This document shows positions 17,097-25,748 of a stretch of DNA of 64,000 bases, in pieces (within the stretch, counting starts at the first letter, position 1; every line of letters starts with the position of its first letter). The notes under the pieces were generated by a model. The model did not search any database and was not told where the DNA came from. It worked only from the letters and a program-made list of their open reading frames with translations. This DNA is from Oscillatoria sp. CS-180 (lineage in GTDB: Bacteria; Cyanobacteriota; Cyanobacteriia; Phormidesmidales; Phormidesmidaceae): NCBI RefSeq assembly GCF_028330965.1, contig NZ_JAQMUB010000044.1, positions 1 through 64,000 on the forward strand. Reading direction: 5' to 3'. A program made the position numbers and the translations under genes.

Positions 17097-18181
17097 CACA
17101 ATGCTTTGTTAGCAGGTTGGGTGAGTTCAGCTGGCATCAACGCTAAAACAGCTTGAACCACCTCCTGTGGGGCCAGCAATCGCAGACAGTTGTGATGTTC
17201 CTCGGGACAAACGCTTTTATAACAGAGGCGACAAGGAACATCGTGGAACAGTACCCGGTGAGGAACTTGCCAGGGGGTGTGCTGCAAATTGGTCAGCGCA
17301 TAGATATCAACTACCGGGGTATTGACGGCAGCAGCGATATGAACTGGCCCCGTATTGTTCGAGAGTAGTAGCGGTGCAGCGGTAAGTAGGGCCGCAAGTT
17401 CTGCCAAGCTCAGCTGTCCCACGAGGGAATGCGAAGGAGCCTTCATTTGTTTACGGATGCGGTCTACCAAGGCCCGTTCGGGTTCGGTGCCGGTGAAGAG
17501 AACAGTTATCCCTCTTTTTACCAGCGATCGCGCTACCTCAGCAAAAGACTCAGGCGGGTAGCGACGCGAAGGGGCTGACGCACCGGGATGAACCACAATC
17601 CAGGGATGCTCTGGGGTAATATCTAGAGTTCTCAGCAGGTCAGCGCTGCGACGATGAGCGGATATAGGCACTGCTAGCTGTAGAGTTTGGTCAGGGGTGT
17701 GATAGCCCACACTGGCGACCAAATCAAGCTGTCGCTGAACTTCGTGCCGAAAAAGTTCAGGTTCGGGGTCGCGGATGGTGTGGGTCAGGAGTTGGTAGGG
17801 ATTTTCGCGACAGTGGGCCAGTCGCAAAGGGATATCGGCCATGTAGGTCATAAAGGCCGATGGCAGCGGATTTTGGCTATAGACGGTGAAGATGATGGCG
17901 GCATCAAATTGACGCGATCGCAGCGCTTCTAATAGGGCATATTCCGGCTGGCTATTAAGGCGTGGTGCCGTTGCTTTGAGCCAGGGAGCGTCATATACCC
18001 AAACATCATCCACCATCGGCAGCTGCGGCACTACGGTAGCCCCAGCTTCTGACGTCATGAGCGTCAAGTGACTCTGAGGTAAGGTTGCTTTAATGGCAGC
18101 CATGGCGGGCGTTGTCATCAATACGTCCCCAAGACTGTCAAGCCGGATGCAAAGAATGCGACGAGCCGTACTCCAGTCCAT
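17093..18181 (-). CDS. Glycosyltransferase family 9 protein (heptosyltransferase-like)
   Basis: A 362-residue GT9 enzyme, the family of ADP-heptose:LPS heptosyltransferases. It begins ARRILCIRLDSLGDVLMTTP, the typical N-terminal G-D motif. The C-terminal nucleotide-sugar domain has VVHPGASAPSRRYP and LSNNTGPVHIAAA. A cysteine set (CRLCYKSVCPEEHHNC) near the end is common in cyanobacterial members. It should transfer heptose or a related sugar to a surface glycolipid or glycan at the cytoplasmic membrane. Its start overlaps the HldE stop (TAATG), consistent with co-translation downstream of the heptose-activation gene. Confidence 0.88.
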   Translation of the reverse strand: MDWSTARRILCIRLDSLGDVLMTTPAMAAIKATLPQSHLTLMTSEAGATVVPQLPMVDDVWVYDAPWLKATAPRLNSQPEYALLEALRSRQFDAAIIFTVYSQNPLPSAFMTYMADIPLRLAHCRENPYQLLTHTIRDPEPELFRHEVQRQLDLVASVGYHTPDQTLQLAVPISAHRRSADLLRTLDITPEHPWIVVHPGASAPSRRYPPESFAEVARSLVKRGITVLFTGTEPERALVDRIRKQMKAPSHSLVGQLSLAELAALLTAAPLLLSNNTGPVHIAAAVNTPVVDIYALTNLQHTPWQVPHRVLFHDVPCRLCYKSVCPEEHHNCLRLLAPQEVVQAVLALMPAELTQPANKALC

Positions 18182-19680
18182 TATTGCTCCCCCGATGTCG
18201 CACGAATTTGCTGAATTAGAGTGGTGGTGGAGCGATCGCCCACGTAAGGCAAGATCACTACTTCACCGCCCTGCTCTTCAATCAGGGGCGTTTCGGGCAG
18301 TGACTGGCGCGTGTAGTCACCTCCTTTGGCATATACATCAGGACGAATCAAGCGGATCAGTTCGCGTGGTGCCCGATCCGCAAAGGGAACGACATAATTG
18401 ACACAGCCCAGAGCCGCTAGCACCGTCAACCGATCCGCGAGGGCGTTGACGGGACGAGAGGGTCCCTTGAGCTGACGAATACTGTCGTCGGTGTTGACTC
18501 CCACAATCAGCACATTCCCCAAAGCTTTCGCCTGCTCCAGACAGGTCACATGGCCAGAATGGAGAATGTCGAAGCAGCCATTGGTGAATACAATCCGCTG
18601 CCCCGCTGCCCTATGTTGTGCTACGACGGAGACCAGTTCCGCCTGATCCGTAATACGTTTGTTGCCTTCCATCAGCGCACGTCGCAGTGCTAGCAAGTTA
18701 CAGCAGGTTGTGCCTGCTTCTGTGGTAGTCACAGCGGTGGCTTTGGCCGCTAAAGAAGCTGCCCCATGGGGGTCGGCTCCTGAGGCTAAGGCTAGGGCCA
18801 GTGTGGCGACATAGGTATCTCCAGCGCCAGTGGCATATGTACTGGGTGCTGGATTGGCGTAGGTCCGAGTGGGTTCTCGAACTATCTCCTCATCTTTAAT
18901 AAAGATGAGCGCCCCATCTCGATCTAGGGTAATTGTAGCTACATCGGCTCCTGTCACTGCCAGCACTTCTTGGCCGCGACGGGTCATCTGGGCAACTCGC
19001 TGCGATCCCGTTAAACGGGGTAGCCCTATCAGTCCAACGGCTTCATCATAGTTGGGCTTAACAGCGGTGACGTGGAGCGAAGCATAGGTCTGAAGGCGTT
19101 TGGAATCAGCCACCAGTATGTAGGGGTAGCGAGCCTGTAGCTGCTGTAGCGCAGCGATTATCTTAGGCGTGAGAATGCCGTAACCGTAGTCTGAAATGAT
19201 AACGGCATCGCAGGTTGGAATAAAACGATCCAGTTGCTTAATGAGCTGATGCTCAAGCTGGGTTGAAATGGCCTCTGTGCTGCCCTGGTCAAAACGAACG
19301 AGTAGTTGATGTTCGGCTAGAAGCCGTTGCTTGGCAAGGGTTTGGCGCTGGGGCGATCGCACGAGTCCCTCTAGTCGTACCCCCCGCTCCTTGAGGGTGA
19401 TACAGAGCTGGTCGCCTGCTGTATCCTCACCGATAACGGACAAAAAGTAGGTTTCTCCCCCCAAGCTGGCAACATTGGCGGCGGTATTCGCAGCACCACC
19501 CGGCACCTGTTCCGCCCCCGCTACATCGACAATGGGTACTGGAGCTTCACGACACAATCGGGTTGCAGTTCCCTGCAGGTAGCTATCAAGGATGGCATCA
19601 CCGATAACCAAAACCTGTAGATGAGGGAAGCGATTGATTTGATTCAGTAAACGTTGCGTTTGAGTGTCTAGGGTAGGCAT
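18181..19680 (-). CDS. hldE: Bifunctional heptose-7-phosphate kinase / heptose-1-phosphate nucleotidyltransferase
   Basis: A 499-residue HldE (RfaE) protein. Residues 1-330 form the ribokinase-type kinase (GGAANTAANVASLGG for sugar binding, ATGAGDTYVATLALAL for the anion hole and catalytic Asp). The C-terminal 140 residues are the cytidylyltransferase-type domain, with FTNGCFDILHSGHVTCLEQA. It phosphorylates D-glycero-manno-heptose 7-phosphate at C1 and, after GmhB dephosphorylates C7, forms the nucleotide-activated heptose. Its 5' end overlaps the GmhB gene by 83 bases, unusually long for this cluster. Both halves are intact. Confidence 0.95.
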   Translation of the reverse strand: MPTLDTQTQRLLNQINRFPHLQVLVIGDAILDSYLQGTATRLCREAPVPIVDVAGAEQVPGGAANTAANVASLGGETYFLSVIGEDTAGDQLCITLKERGVRLEGLVRSPQRQTLAKQRLLAEHQLLVRFDQGSTEAISTQLEHQLIKQLDRFIPTCDAVIISDYGYGILTPKIIAALQQLQARYPYILVADSKRLQTYASLHVTAVKPNYDEAVGLIGLPRLTGSQRVAQMTRRGQEVLAVTGADVATITLDRDGALIFIKDEEIVREPTRTYANPAPSTYATGAGDTYVATLALALASGADPHGAASLAAKATAVTTTEAGTTCCNLLALRRALMEGNKRITDQAELVSVVAQHRAAGQRIVFTNGCFDILHSGHVTCLEQAKALGNVLIVGVNTDDSIRQLKGPSRPVNALADRLTVLAALGCVNYVVPFADRAPRELIRLIRPDVYAKGGDYTRQSLPETPLIEEQGGEVVILPYVGDRSTTTLIQQIRATSGEQ

Positions 19681-20227
19681 AGCTTTGGTGAAGGATGAAG
19701 TCGGCAGCTTGGTCGAATCGCGATACGGTTGCGTGAGGAATTCGTCCTGGCGATAAAACCCACTCGGTCTCGTTGCCGTTGTTAATCAGGACGGTGCGGC
19801 ACCCAGCTTGTTGACCCGCCGCAATATCGTTGAGTATGTCGCCCACCAACCACGATTGGCTGAGGTCAAGGTCAAGGTCTGCGGCTGCCTGCAGCAACAT
19901 ACCAGGAGCGGGTTTCCGACAGTTGCAGGGCTTAGCGTAATTAGGCACAATTCCGTCGGGATGATGGGGGCAGTAGTAAAAGCCCCCCAGAGGAACGTCT
20001 AATAATTGACGGAGGCGGTGCTCGACGGGAGCGATCGCCGCTTCGTCGAAATATCCCCGTGCTACTCCCGACTGATTGGTAACGACCACAAGTACAAACC
20101 CCGCCTCGTGTAGCCATTGGATGCCCGTTGCCACTCCAGCACATAGCCGCATCTGAGCTGGGTCCACGTTGTAAGGCACGTCGTGGATGAGGGTTCCGTC
20201 TTTGTCGAGGAAGATGGCGGGAAGCAT
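19598..20227 (-). CDS. gmhB: D,D-heptose 1,7-bisphosphate phosphatase
   Basis: A 209-residue HAD-IIIA phosphatase that removes the C7 phosphate between the two HldE reactions. Motif I is AIFLDKDGTLIHDVPYN, motif II VTNQSGVARGYF, and the zinc-binding Cys/His set is YYCPHHPDG followed by CNCRKPAPGM. Motif IV is SWLVGDILNDIAAGQQAG. The C-terminal 27 residues extend into the start of hldE in another frame and look unconserved (FTESNQSLPSSTGFGYR), so the real constraint on this tail may be weak. An upstream G-rich spacer separates it from the SDR gene. Confidence 0.92.
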   Translation of the reverse strand: MLPAIFLDKDGTLIHDVPYNVDPAQMRLCAGVATGIQWLHEAGFVLVVVTNQSGVARGYFDEAAIAPVEHRLRQLLDVPLGGFYYCPHHPDGIVPNYAKPCNCRKPAPGMLLQAAADLDLDLSQSWLVGDILNDIAAGQQAGCRTVLINNGNETEWVLSPGRIPHATVSRFDQAADFILHQSYAYPRHSNATFTESNQSLPSSTGFGYR

Positions 20228-20332
20228 AGGAGGGTGGGAGGGTAATCAGGGGTCAAGGGGGTAGAAGGGTAGGGACTGTGAGAGTCAGGAGGGTAAAACT
20301 AAAACGCCATCACGCCATCGCCCCGTCACTCC
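20228..20332. repeat. G-rich spacer between sugar genes
   Basis: On the plus strand this gap is built of runs such as GGAGGGTGGGAGGG, GGGGTCAAGGGGG and GAAGGGTAGGG. Similar G-rich strings fill two other gaps of the cluster (23220-23262, 24250-24298). They lie between minus-strand genes, so the transcript would be C-rich. They resemble degenerate short tandem repeats rather than a terminator. Confidence 0.4.
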
Positions 20333-21097
20333 CTACGGCCAAGAGGTTTCCTTCATTGGAAGGACCATCATTTCAGAAATCACTGTTCCCTCTGGCTGCA
20401 TCATGAGATACCGGATGGTGGCAGCAACGTTGGCGGGGTCTTGTAGGGTGGTTTGGTCGATGTCGGGGAAGCGATCAAGGAGGAAGGGGGTCCGCATGCC
20501 GCCGGCGATGAGCGAAGTAACTTTGATGTTGTGGGGGCGACCTTCGACGTGAAGGGCTTGGGAGAGACCTAAGAGACCCCATTTGCTGGCGTGATAGGCA
20601 GAGGCATTAGCCCAGGCTCGCTTCGCTGCGGTGGAAACAACATTGATAATATGACCGCCACCGTTTTCGCGTAGGTAAGGAAAGACTGCTTTGGCCATAA
20701 AGAAGGGACCATTGAGATTGACGTCAATGACTCGCTGCCATTGCTCAACCGTCAAGTCTTCCACTGATTCAGTGATATCGATACCGGCGTTGTTTACCAA
20801 GCCGTCAATGTGGCCATAGCGGTCAATAACTTGTTCAATGCAGGCCGTGATTTGATCGGGACTGGTAACATCAAGAGCGATCGCGATCGCGTTACCAGCA
20901 GTGCCATCAGTCGTGTTTAATTCCTCAGTCAACGCTGCTGCTTGCTCATGTCGTAAGTCAGCAACGACAACAGGCGCACCGGCCTCAGCTAGGCAGCGAC
21001 AGGTTGCCGCTCCCAGCCCTCGCGCTCCGCCTGTAACGAGAACGACTCTGCCATCGAGTGACAGAATTGGGCTAGTCGGTTTAGATAACGTTTGCAT
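20333..21097 (-). CDS. SDR family oxidoreductase
   Basis: A 254-residue classical short-chain dehydrogenase. The NAD(P)-binding TGGARGLGAAT motif, LVNNAGIDI, the catalytic serine in NVVSTAAKRAW and the YHASKWG tyrosine-lysine pair are all present. It is encoded inside a heptose and glycosyltransferase cluster on the same strand, so a sugar or nucleotide-sugar intermediate is a reasonable substrate guess, but classical SDRs act on many molecules. Residues after NVDLR-type position 40 (VVADLRHEQAAALTE) suggest NAD preference by an acidic residue at the end of the second strand; that is tentative. Confidence 0.88.
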   Translation of the reverse strand: MQTLSKPTSPILSLDGRVVLVTGGARGLGAATCRCLAEAGAPVVVADLRHEQAAALTEELNTTDGTAGNAIAIALDVTSPDQITACIEQVIDRYGHIDGLVNNAGIDITESVEDLTVEQWQRVIDVNLNGPFFMAKAVFPYLRENGGGHIINVVSTAAKRAWANASAYHASKWGLLGLSQALHVEGRPHNIKVTSLIAGGMRTPFLLDRFPDIDQTTLQDPANVAATIRYLMMQPEGTVISEMMVLPMKETSWP

Positions 21098-21245
21098 CAG
21101 TATCTCCTTACCAAGAGTTGTAAACGGTTATGGGTCTTAAGCCAGTTTGAAGAACCAGCTATCTTCACAAGTGTTGCCTCCTACCTGTTTGTGTCTTCTG
21201 CCTCCCACCTTCGACCTTTCCTATCACCAGCCACCAAAAGCTCCC
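21098..21245. other. Spacer between SDR gene and fusion gene
   Basis: 148 bases between two minus-strand genes, pyrimidine-rich on the plus strand with repeated CTCCTACC/CTCCCACC-like strings. No gene or clear terminator. Confidence 0.3.
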
Positions 21246-23207
21246 TCAAAAGCGCTGACTCGCGGAGATGACCGCAGCCGTAGAGCCAGGACTACTGATG
21301 GCCTGACGCGATCGCCAAGGCATGACGTCCTCAGGATGCGACTGCAGGATTGGCGTATCGAGTCGCTGCAAATCCGCTTCAATCCACTCACAGATCAGGT
21401 GCAGTACTAGCAGCTGAATCTCTTGAATACGTTGGGGATCAGGGCTGGGAATACAGATAGCCTGATCGACCAAGGGCAGTAAGTCGCCGCCATCCCTGCC
21501 AAGCAGCCCGATGCAGGTGACATTTTGAGCTTTGGCAGCGGCGACTGCTTGAATAAGATTTGGCGATCGCCCACTTGTACTGATGACCAGCAACACATCT
21601 TCAGGGTGGGCAAAAGTCTGCACCTGACGGGCAAAGATATCGCTGTAGTTCACATCATTCGCCCAAGCCGTCAATAGGGTCGTGTCCGCTGTCAGAGCCA
21701 TAACAGGCAGCCCAGCTCGATTGGTTGAGCCAAAGCGCCCTACTAGTTCAGCAGCAAAGTGTTGCGATTCGGCAGCACTGCCGCCATTGCCACACACTAA
21801 TACTTTGCCGCCCTGGTTAAAACATTGGCTGATGCGGCGAGACACTGCCAGGATGTCAGTGCTTAACAGCCGTCGGGACTGTCGCATCGCTAAAATGGCA
21901 GCGTCAAAGCGGGCTTCCATCTGAACCAAATCGCTTAGCCTCGCTTCAGCCATGGGGCTAGAATGCCGGCGGTCAGCCAGGAGGGCTTCATAAATGCCAG
22001 CTAACGCGCTGGCTACTTTTGTCCAGGTAAACCGCCGAGCGACGTGACGAATGGCCTGCTGACCCAACAGACTTAGCATGGCAGGATGTCGATAAAGAAA
22101 AGTGATGCGATCGCACACTGCCTCAGGATCCTTTGGCGATACCAGATAGCCCGTCTCCCCATCCTTAACCGTAAATTTGATGCCGCCTACGTTGCTGCCA
22201 ATTACGGGGGTGCCGCAGGCCATGGATTCTAGAGGAGTGATGCCAAAAGGCTCATACCAAGGCGTTGTTACAAAAATGTCAGCAGCACTGTAAAAGTATT
22301 TCAGGACCTCTCTGCCCCGTTGACCGACAAAAGTCACTTGTTTCCTAATCCCTAGGTCTGTCGCGATCGCTTGTAAGCGGCCAATCTCTGGAGTTTGCTG
22401 CGGATCAGGTACAGCTGATTCACCACCAACCACCAGCAGCCTTGTCGGGAGCTGCTGCTGCGCCAACAGCGCCATTGCCCGAATTACGGTCTCTACCCCT
22501 TTGCGGGGCACCATGCGCCCCAACTGGAGCACCACTCTTTCTTGAGTAGGCAACCCCAAGGTGGCCCTAGCCTGAGCTTTAGGAATCGACCAGAATTCGT
22601 CAGAATCAACCCCACAGGGCACGACATAAATGCGATCAGCAGCTGCCCCATAAAGCTGTATCAGGTCATCTCGATCCTGGGGACATTCGGCAATAATGCC
22701 ATCGGCCTCCTGCACGACCTGCGTCTCAATCGTAAAGCGATCGTCCGGGAAGCCATCCGCTTGCCCCTGATGCTGTCGGCGCACTTTGCCTAAGGCATGG
22801 AACGTCACCACAAAGGGGATGCCCAACTGCTGCTTAATCCGGCTTGCCACCAGCGCTGACATCCAAAAATTAGCGTGAATCAGATGGTAGCCTCCAGACG
22901 GCTGTTCCTGCTGCGCAAAGCCCGCCACGAAGCGAGTGAACTCATCCATGTGGGGCAGTAACTGCTCCTTGGCAATCAACCGAGGCGGTCCTGCGGGAAC
23001 GTGAACAATGCGTACGCCGTTGTGCCAAAGGACAATTTCTGGCCAGTGTTGAGCATCCCGACGCGTGAACACGTCAACCTGATACCCCAATGCTGCGAGC
23101 TGCTTTGCTATTTGCCCAACATAGACGTTTTGCCCACCACTATCGGTCCCGCCAAAGGTACCCAGAGGCGATGCGTGTTCACTGATCATGGCAATCCGTT
23201 TAGTCAT
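21246..23207 (-). CDS. Fusion of GT4 glycosyltransferase and GmhA-like phosphoheptose isomerase
   Basis: A 653-residue two-domain protein. Residues 1 to about 410 form a GT4 (GT-B) glycosyltransferase: MISEHASPLGTFGGTDSGGQ for the sucrose-synthase-like N-terminus, VVLQLGRMVPRKGVETVIRA, and the EX7E segment in TTPWYEPFGITPLESMACG. From about residue 430 a SIS domain follows with VCGNGGSAAESQHFAAELVG near residue 472 and VISTSGRSPNLIQA, the signature of GmhA sedoheptulose-7-phosphate isomerase. The fusion supplies the first step of heptose synthesis and a transferase in one chain, next to hldE and gmhB. Both domains look complete. Separate enzymes are the usual arrangement. Confidence 0.9.
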   Translation of the reverse strand: MTKRIAMISEHASPLGTFGGTDSGGQNVYVGQIAKQLAALGYQVDVFTRRDAQHWPEIVLWHNGVRIVHVPAGPPRLIAKEQLLPHMDEFTRFVAGFAQQEQPSGGYHLIHANFWMSALVASRIKQQLGIPFVVTFHALGKVRRQHQGQADGFPDDRFTIETQVVQEADGIIAECPQDRDDLIQLYGAAADRIYVVPCGVDSDEFWSIPKAQARATLGLPTQERVVLQLGRMVPRKGVETVIRAMALLAQQQLPTRLLVVGGESAVPDPQQTPEIGRLQAIATDLGIRKQVTFVGQRGREVLKYFYSAADIFVTTPWYEPFGITPLESMACGTPVIGSNVGGIKFTVKDGETGYLVSPKDPEAVCDRITFLYRHPAMLSLLGQQAIRHVARRFTWTKVASALAGIYEALLADRRHSSPMAEARLSDLVQMEARFDAAILAMRQSRRLLSTDILAVSRRISQCFNQGGKVLVCGNGGSAAESQHFAAELVGRFGSTNRAGLPVMALTADTTLLTAWANDVNYSDIFARQVQTFAHPEDVLLVISTSGRSPNLIQAVAAAKAQNVTCIGLLGRDGGDLLPLVDQAICIPSPDPQRIQEIQLLVLHLICEWIEADLQRLDTPILQSHPEDVMPWRSRQAISSPGSTAAVISASQRF

Positions 23208-23265
23208 GGCGTTTCAGGTGATTAGAAATAAGGGAAGAGGGTGAGGGGGATGGCAGGTTGGTATC

Positions 23266-24249
23266 TCAAATCAGGGCTGAACTAGTCCGCTCTTGACCCT
23301 GCCGCAAATTCAGTGCAGCAGAGAAAACGGCATTCCAATCCTGCACAAACCGCTGAATGTTGAATCGCGATCGCCCCGCCTGTCGTGAGCCGTGACTCAA
23401 GCGATGAGCTAGGTCAGGGTCGGCAATGAGCCGCTGCATGAATGGCACCAGCGCGGCTGGATCGGTACTGATGTAGCCGGCAACATCATTGGCAATAACG
23501 GTCGGTAACTCGGTTGTGGCTAATCCTACGATCGGCAGTCCTAGGCACATGGCCTCACAGACAGCCAGGCCCAAACTGGTGTAGCGAATAGGATGAAAGA
23601 AAAATCGATAGCGAGCCATCAGCTGGGGTAGTTCCTCATGCGCAACTTCGCCTAGGCCCCCTAAACTTTCAGAGTCGATGCCGACCAGGTCCAGCGGTAC
23701 TTGCTGACGAATCTGCTGAAAGACATCAGCGCCTAATCGACGACCCCGCGATCGCAGCCCATTGACTACCACAATTCCCCTGGGAATGTCGCCCGAGTAA
23801 GGTACCGCCTCTGGCACGGTAACCCCATGCTCAACGACCCGGGTTGGGGTGTTGCCACAGTCCCACATCAGCTGATTAAATGCCGTGACATGGACTAAGA
23901 GCACCTGGGGATCGTCCACCCCATGACGAGTATCAGTCGGATGCTGACGCGGCGGATCATGCTCTAGAAACAGACGGGGCAATTGCCGCTGTTCAGCGCT
24001 GAGAATGTCATACTGATCCTGCTGATAGTTACGGGCTGACTGAAACAGGATGCAATCAAAGGTCTGATGCCGCACCGCTTCAGCAGGAATGTCATGAACA
24101 TTACGACCCCAATCAAATCCTGGCAGACGCCCACCGTAGCCCTCGGGTTTACCGGGTTTAGTCGGCAGGTAAAAGTCGTGGGGAGCTTGGGTTAGGTAGT
24201 AGAGGTAGCTGCCGTGGACGTGCCAGGTAAGGATTCGGAGCCTTTGCAT
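23266..24249 (-). CDS. GT4-type glycosyltransferase
   Basis: I place the start at ATG 24249 (MQRLRILTWHVHGSYLYYLT), because this is the typical beginning of this family; the 49 residues before it, in the longer frame, look non-coding. The product of about 327 residues has a GT-B C-terminal half with GVTVPEAVPYSGDIPRGIVV, FFFHPIRYTSLGLAVCEAMC (the EX7E-like nucleotide-sugar region) and LPIVGLATTELPTVI. It probably transfers a sugar in surface glycan assembly with its neighbours. It is separated from the next gene by a short G-rich spacer. Confidence 0.8.
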   Translation of the reverse strand: MQRLRILTWHVHGSYLYYLTQAPHDFYLPTKPGKPEGYGGRLPGFDWGRNVHDIPAEAVRHQTFDCILFQSARNYQQDQYDILSAEQRQLPRLFLEHDPPRQHPTDTRHGVDDPQVLLVHVTAFNQLMWDCGNTPTRVVEHGVTVPEAVPYSGDIPRGIVVVNGLRSRGRRLGADVFQQIRQQVPLDLVGIDSESLGGLGEVAHEELPQLMARYRFFFHPIRYTSLGLAVCEAMCLGLPIVGLATTELPTVIANDVAGYISTDPAALVPFMQRLIADPDLAHRLSHGSRQAGRSRFNIQRFVQDWNAVFSAALNLRQGQERTSSALI

Positions 24250-24304
24250 GATTGGGAGAGGAGAGGTAGGTGGACGGGTAGATAGGGAGGAAAAGTCAGC
24301 GGAA

Positions 24305-24700
24305 TTAGGTTTGATGGGCAATCTGCTGCAGAAAGGGTTCTTGAGGTTTGAGGCAGTGGCTGAGGACTTGACCGCCAAACTCATAGGATGAGCCAATGCG
24401 GATGGGGATGGCCGCGAGATAGCATAGGTAGCCGAGGGTGTAGGGCGAATACCCTGGCGCAGTTAGGATAATGGCGGCCTCAAACTGATTTCGGCGGAGT
24501 TGGTTGACCGCTTCACCCCAGTTGAGCGAAGTGGTGTCTGAGTGACTCAAGAGCCAAGCTGTTTGGTTCGGGTCAATGACTGTGAAGTCAGCCGAAGGGA
24601 ATATGTGTTGCAATTCTGCAAAATCGGCGTTAAAGGTATCCGATGGGTTGGGCGCAAAGACGACGATCCTTTGTAGAGCTGAACTGAGGTTAGCGAGCAT
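24305..24700 (-). CDS. Small GT9-like companion protein
   Basis: Start ATG 24700 (MLANLSSALQRIVVFAPNPS) overlaps the stop of the upstream GT9 gene by 11 bases, and this fits better than the longer frame. The 131-residue product has EAAIILTAPGYSPYTLGYLC and LAAIPIRIGSSYEFGG, a segment seen in the N-terminal half of GT9 enzymes, but the nucleotide-sugar domain with HPG and SNDTG is missing. So it is either a conserved short partner encoded in such clusters or the surviving N-terminal half of a GT9 enzyme. Coupled translation supports expression. Confidence 0.6.
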   Translation of the reverse strand: MLANLSSALQRIVVFAPNPSDTFNADFAELQHIFPSADFTVIDPNQTAWLLSHSDTTSLNWGEAVNQLRRNQFEAAIILTAPGYSPYTLGYLCYLAAIPIRIGSSYEFGGQVLSHCLKPQEPFLQQIAHQT

Positions 24701-25748
24701 GACAAACCTCCGCGATCGCTCGATGCTGGAACTGAGTTGACAACAGAGATTCAGCCTGAAGTAAAACGGCTTCTGCCGTGGCGGCACCCATCTGGCGACT
24801 ATCAACAATGCGGTGACATGTGCGATCGCTGGGTGCCCACCGCTGGATGTCAGAGTTGCTAAACACCACCACGCTAGGGACTTTTAAGGCTGATGCAAGA
24901 TGTGAAATTCCTGTGTCATTACTAATCAGCAGGGCTGAATACTGTAGTAAAACGGCCAGCGTAGATAGAGAGGTCTGACCCGTTAAGTTGATAGGCGATT
25001 GAATGCTAGCCCCGATGGCAGCCAAAACTTGGCGAGCCAGGTTTTGCTCGGCGGCTGTGCCAGTTAGGACAACACGATATCCCCGATGAGTCAGCCTGTG
25101 CACCACTTGGGCAAACCCAGCAGTTGACCAGCGACGCTCCTCAGAACTTGCCCCTGGATGCACGCAAACATACTGGCCAGGAGTTAAGGAATGCGCCTTT
25201 AAAGTCTCTAAGCCCAATTGATATTCAGTTTGACTCAGCGGAAATTCTAGCTCTGTGCCTGGCTCTGGCATCCCTAAGAACGCCATGAACTGCAGCAGCC
25301 GGTTCACCTCTGAAGTGTCTTGAGGGTAGGGTAAAAAATAATCAGGATCAGGACAGTATTGTCCTGGCAAGTAGAAGCCTGCCTGCTGTCGCCCCTTTAA
25401 TAGAGTCAGGAAGCAATTCATGGCGCTACCGTTGCCGTGGAACTGTAGCGTTAAATCGTAGGGATGGCGATGCACTTGGTGCAGAAAGCGGACGATCGCG
25501 TCAGGCCCTTGCCAGCCCTCTGGAATACCTGGGAAGCCAGGAAACAGTCGCCAATCATCCAGTAGATGAGCAAACCGCTGCCCAAACCACTCAGTCCCCG
25601 ATAACCCTAACCAGGTGATGCGAGCAAAGGGAAAAGCAGCCCGTAGCGATCGCAGTGCTGGCACACTACAAAGTAAATCGCCTAGGCCAGGAAGCGATCG
25701 CACCACTAAGATGCGAGCATCTGCAGGTATTAGGAGGCGACAGGCCAT
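24690..25748 (-). CDS. Glycosyltransferase family 9 protein
   Basis: A 352-residue GT9 (heptosyltransferase-type) enzyme and the first gene of the minus-strand sugar cluster. N-terminal features are RILVVRSLPGLGDLLCSVPA; the C-terminal domain carries VCVHPGASSEERRW and LISNDTGISHLASAL followed by VVVFSNSDIQRWAP. It is clearly diverged from the second GT9 protein at 17093, so the two probably add sugars at different positions. The promoter for the cluster should lie in the AT-rich gap upstream. Confidence 0.88.
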   Translation of the reverse strand: MACRLLIPADARILVVRSLPGLGDLLCSVPALRSLRAAFPFARITWLGLSGTEWFGQRFAHLLDDWRLFPGFPGIPEGWQGPDAIVRFLHQVHRHPYDLTLQFHGNGSAMNCFLTLLKGRQQAGFYLPGQYCPDPDYFLPYPQDTSEVNRLLQFMAFLGMPEPGTELEFPLSQTEYQLGLETLKAHSLTPGQYVCVHPGASSEERRWSTAGFAQVVHRLTHRGYRVVLTGTAAEQNLARQVLAAIGASIQSPINLTGQTSLSTLAVLLQYSALLISNDTGISHLASALKVPSVVVFSNSDIQRWAPSDRTCHRIVDSRQMGAATAEAVLLQAESLLSTQFQHRAIAEVCHAR

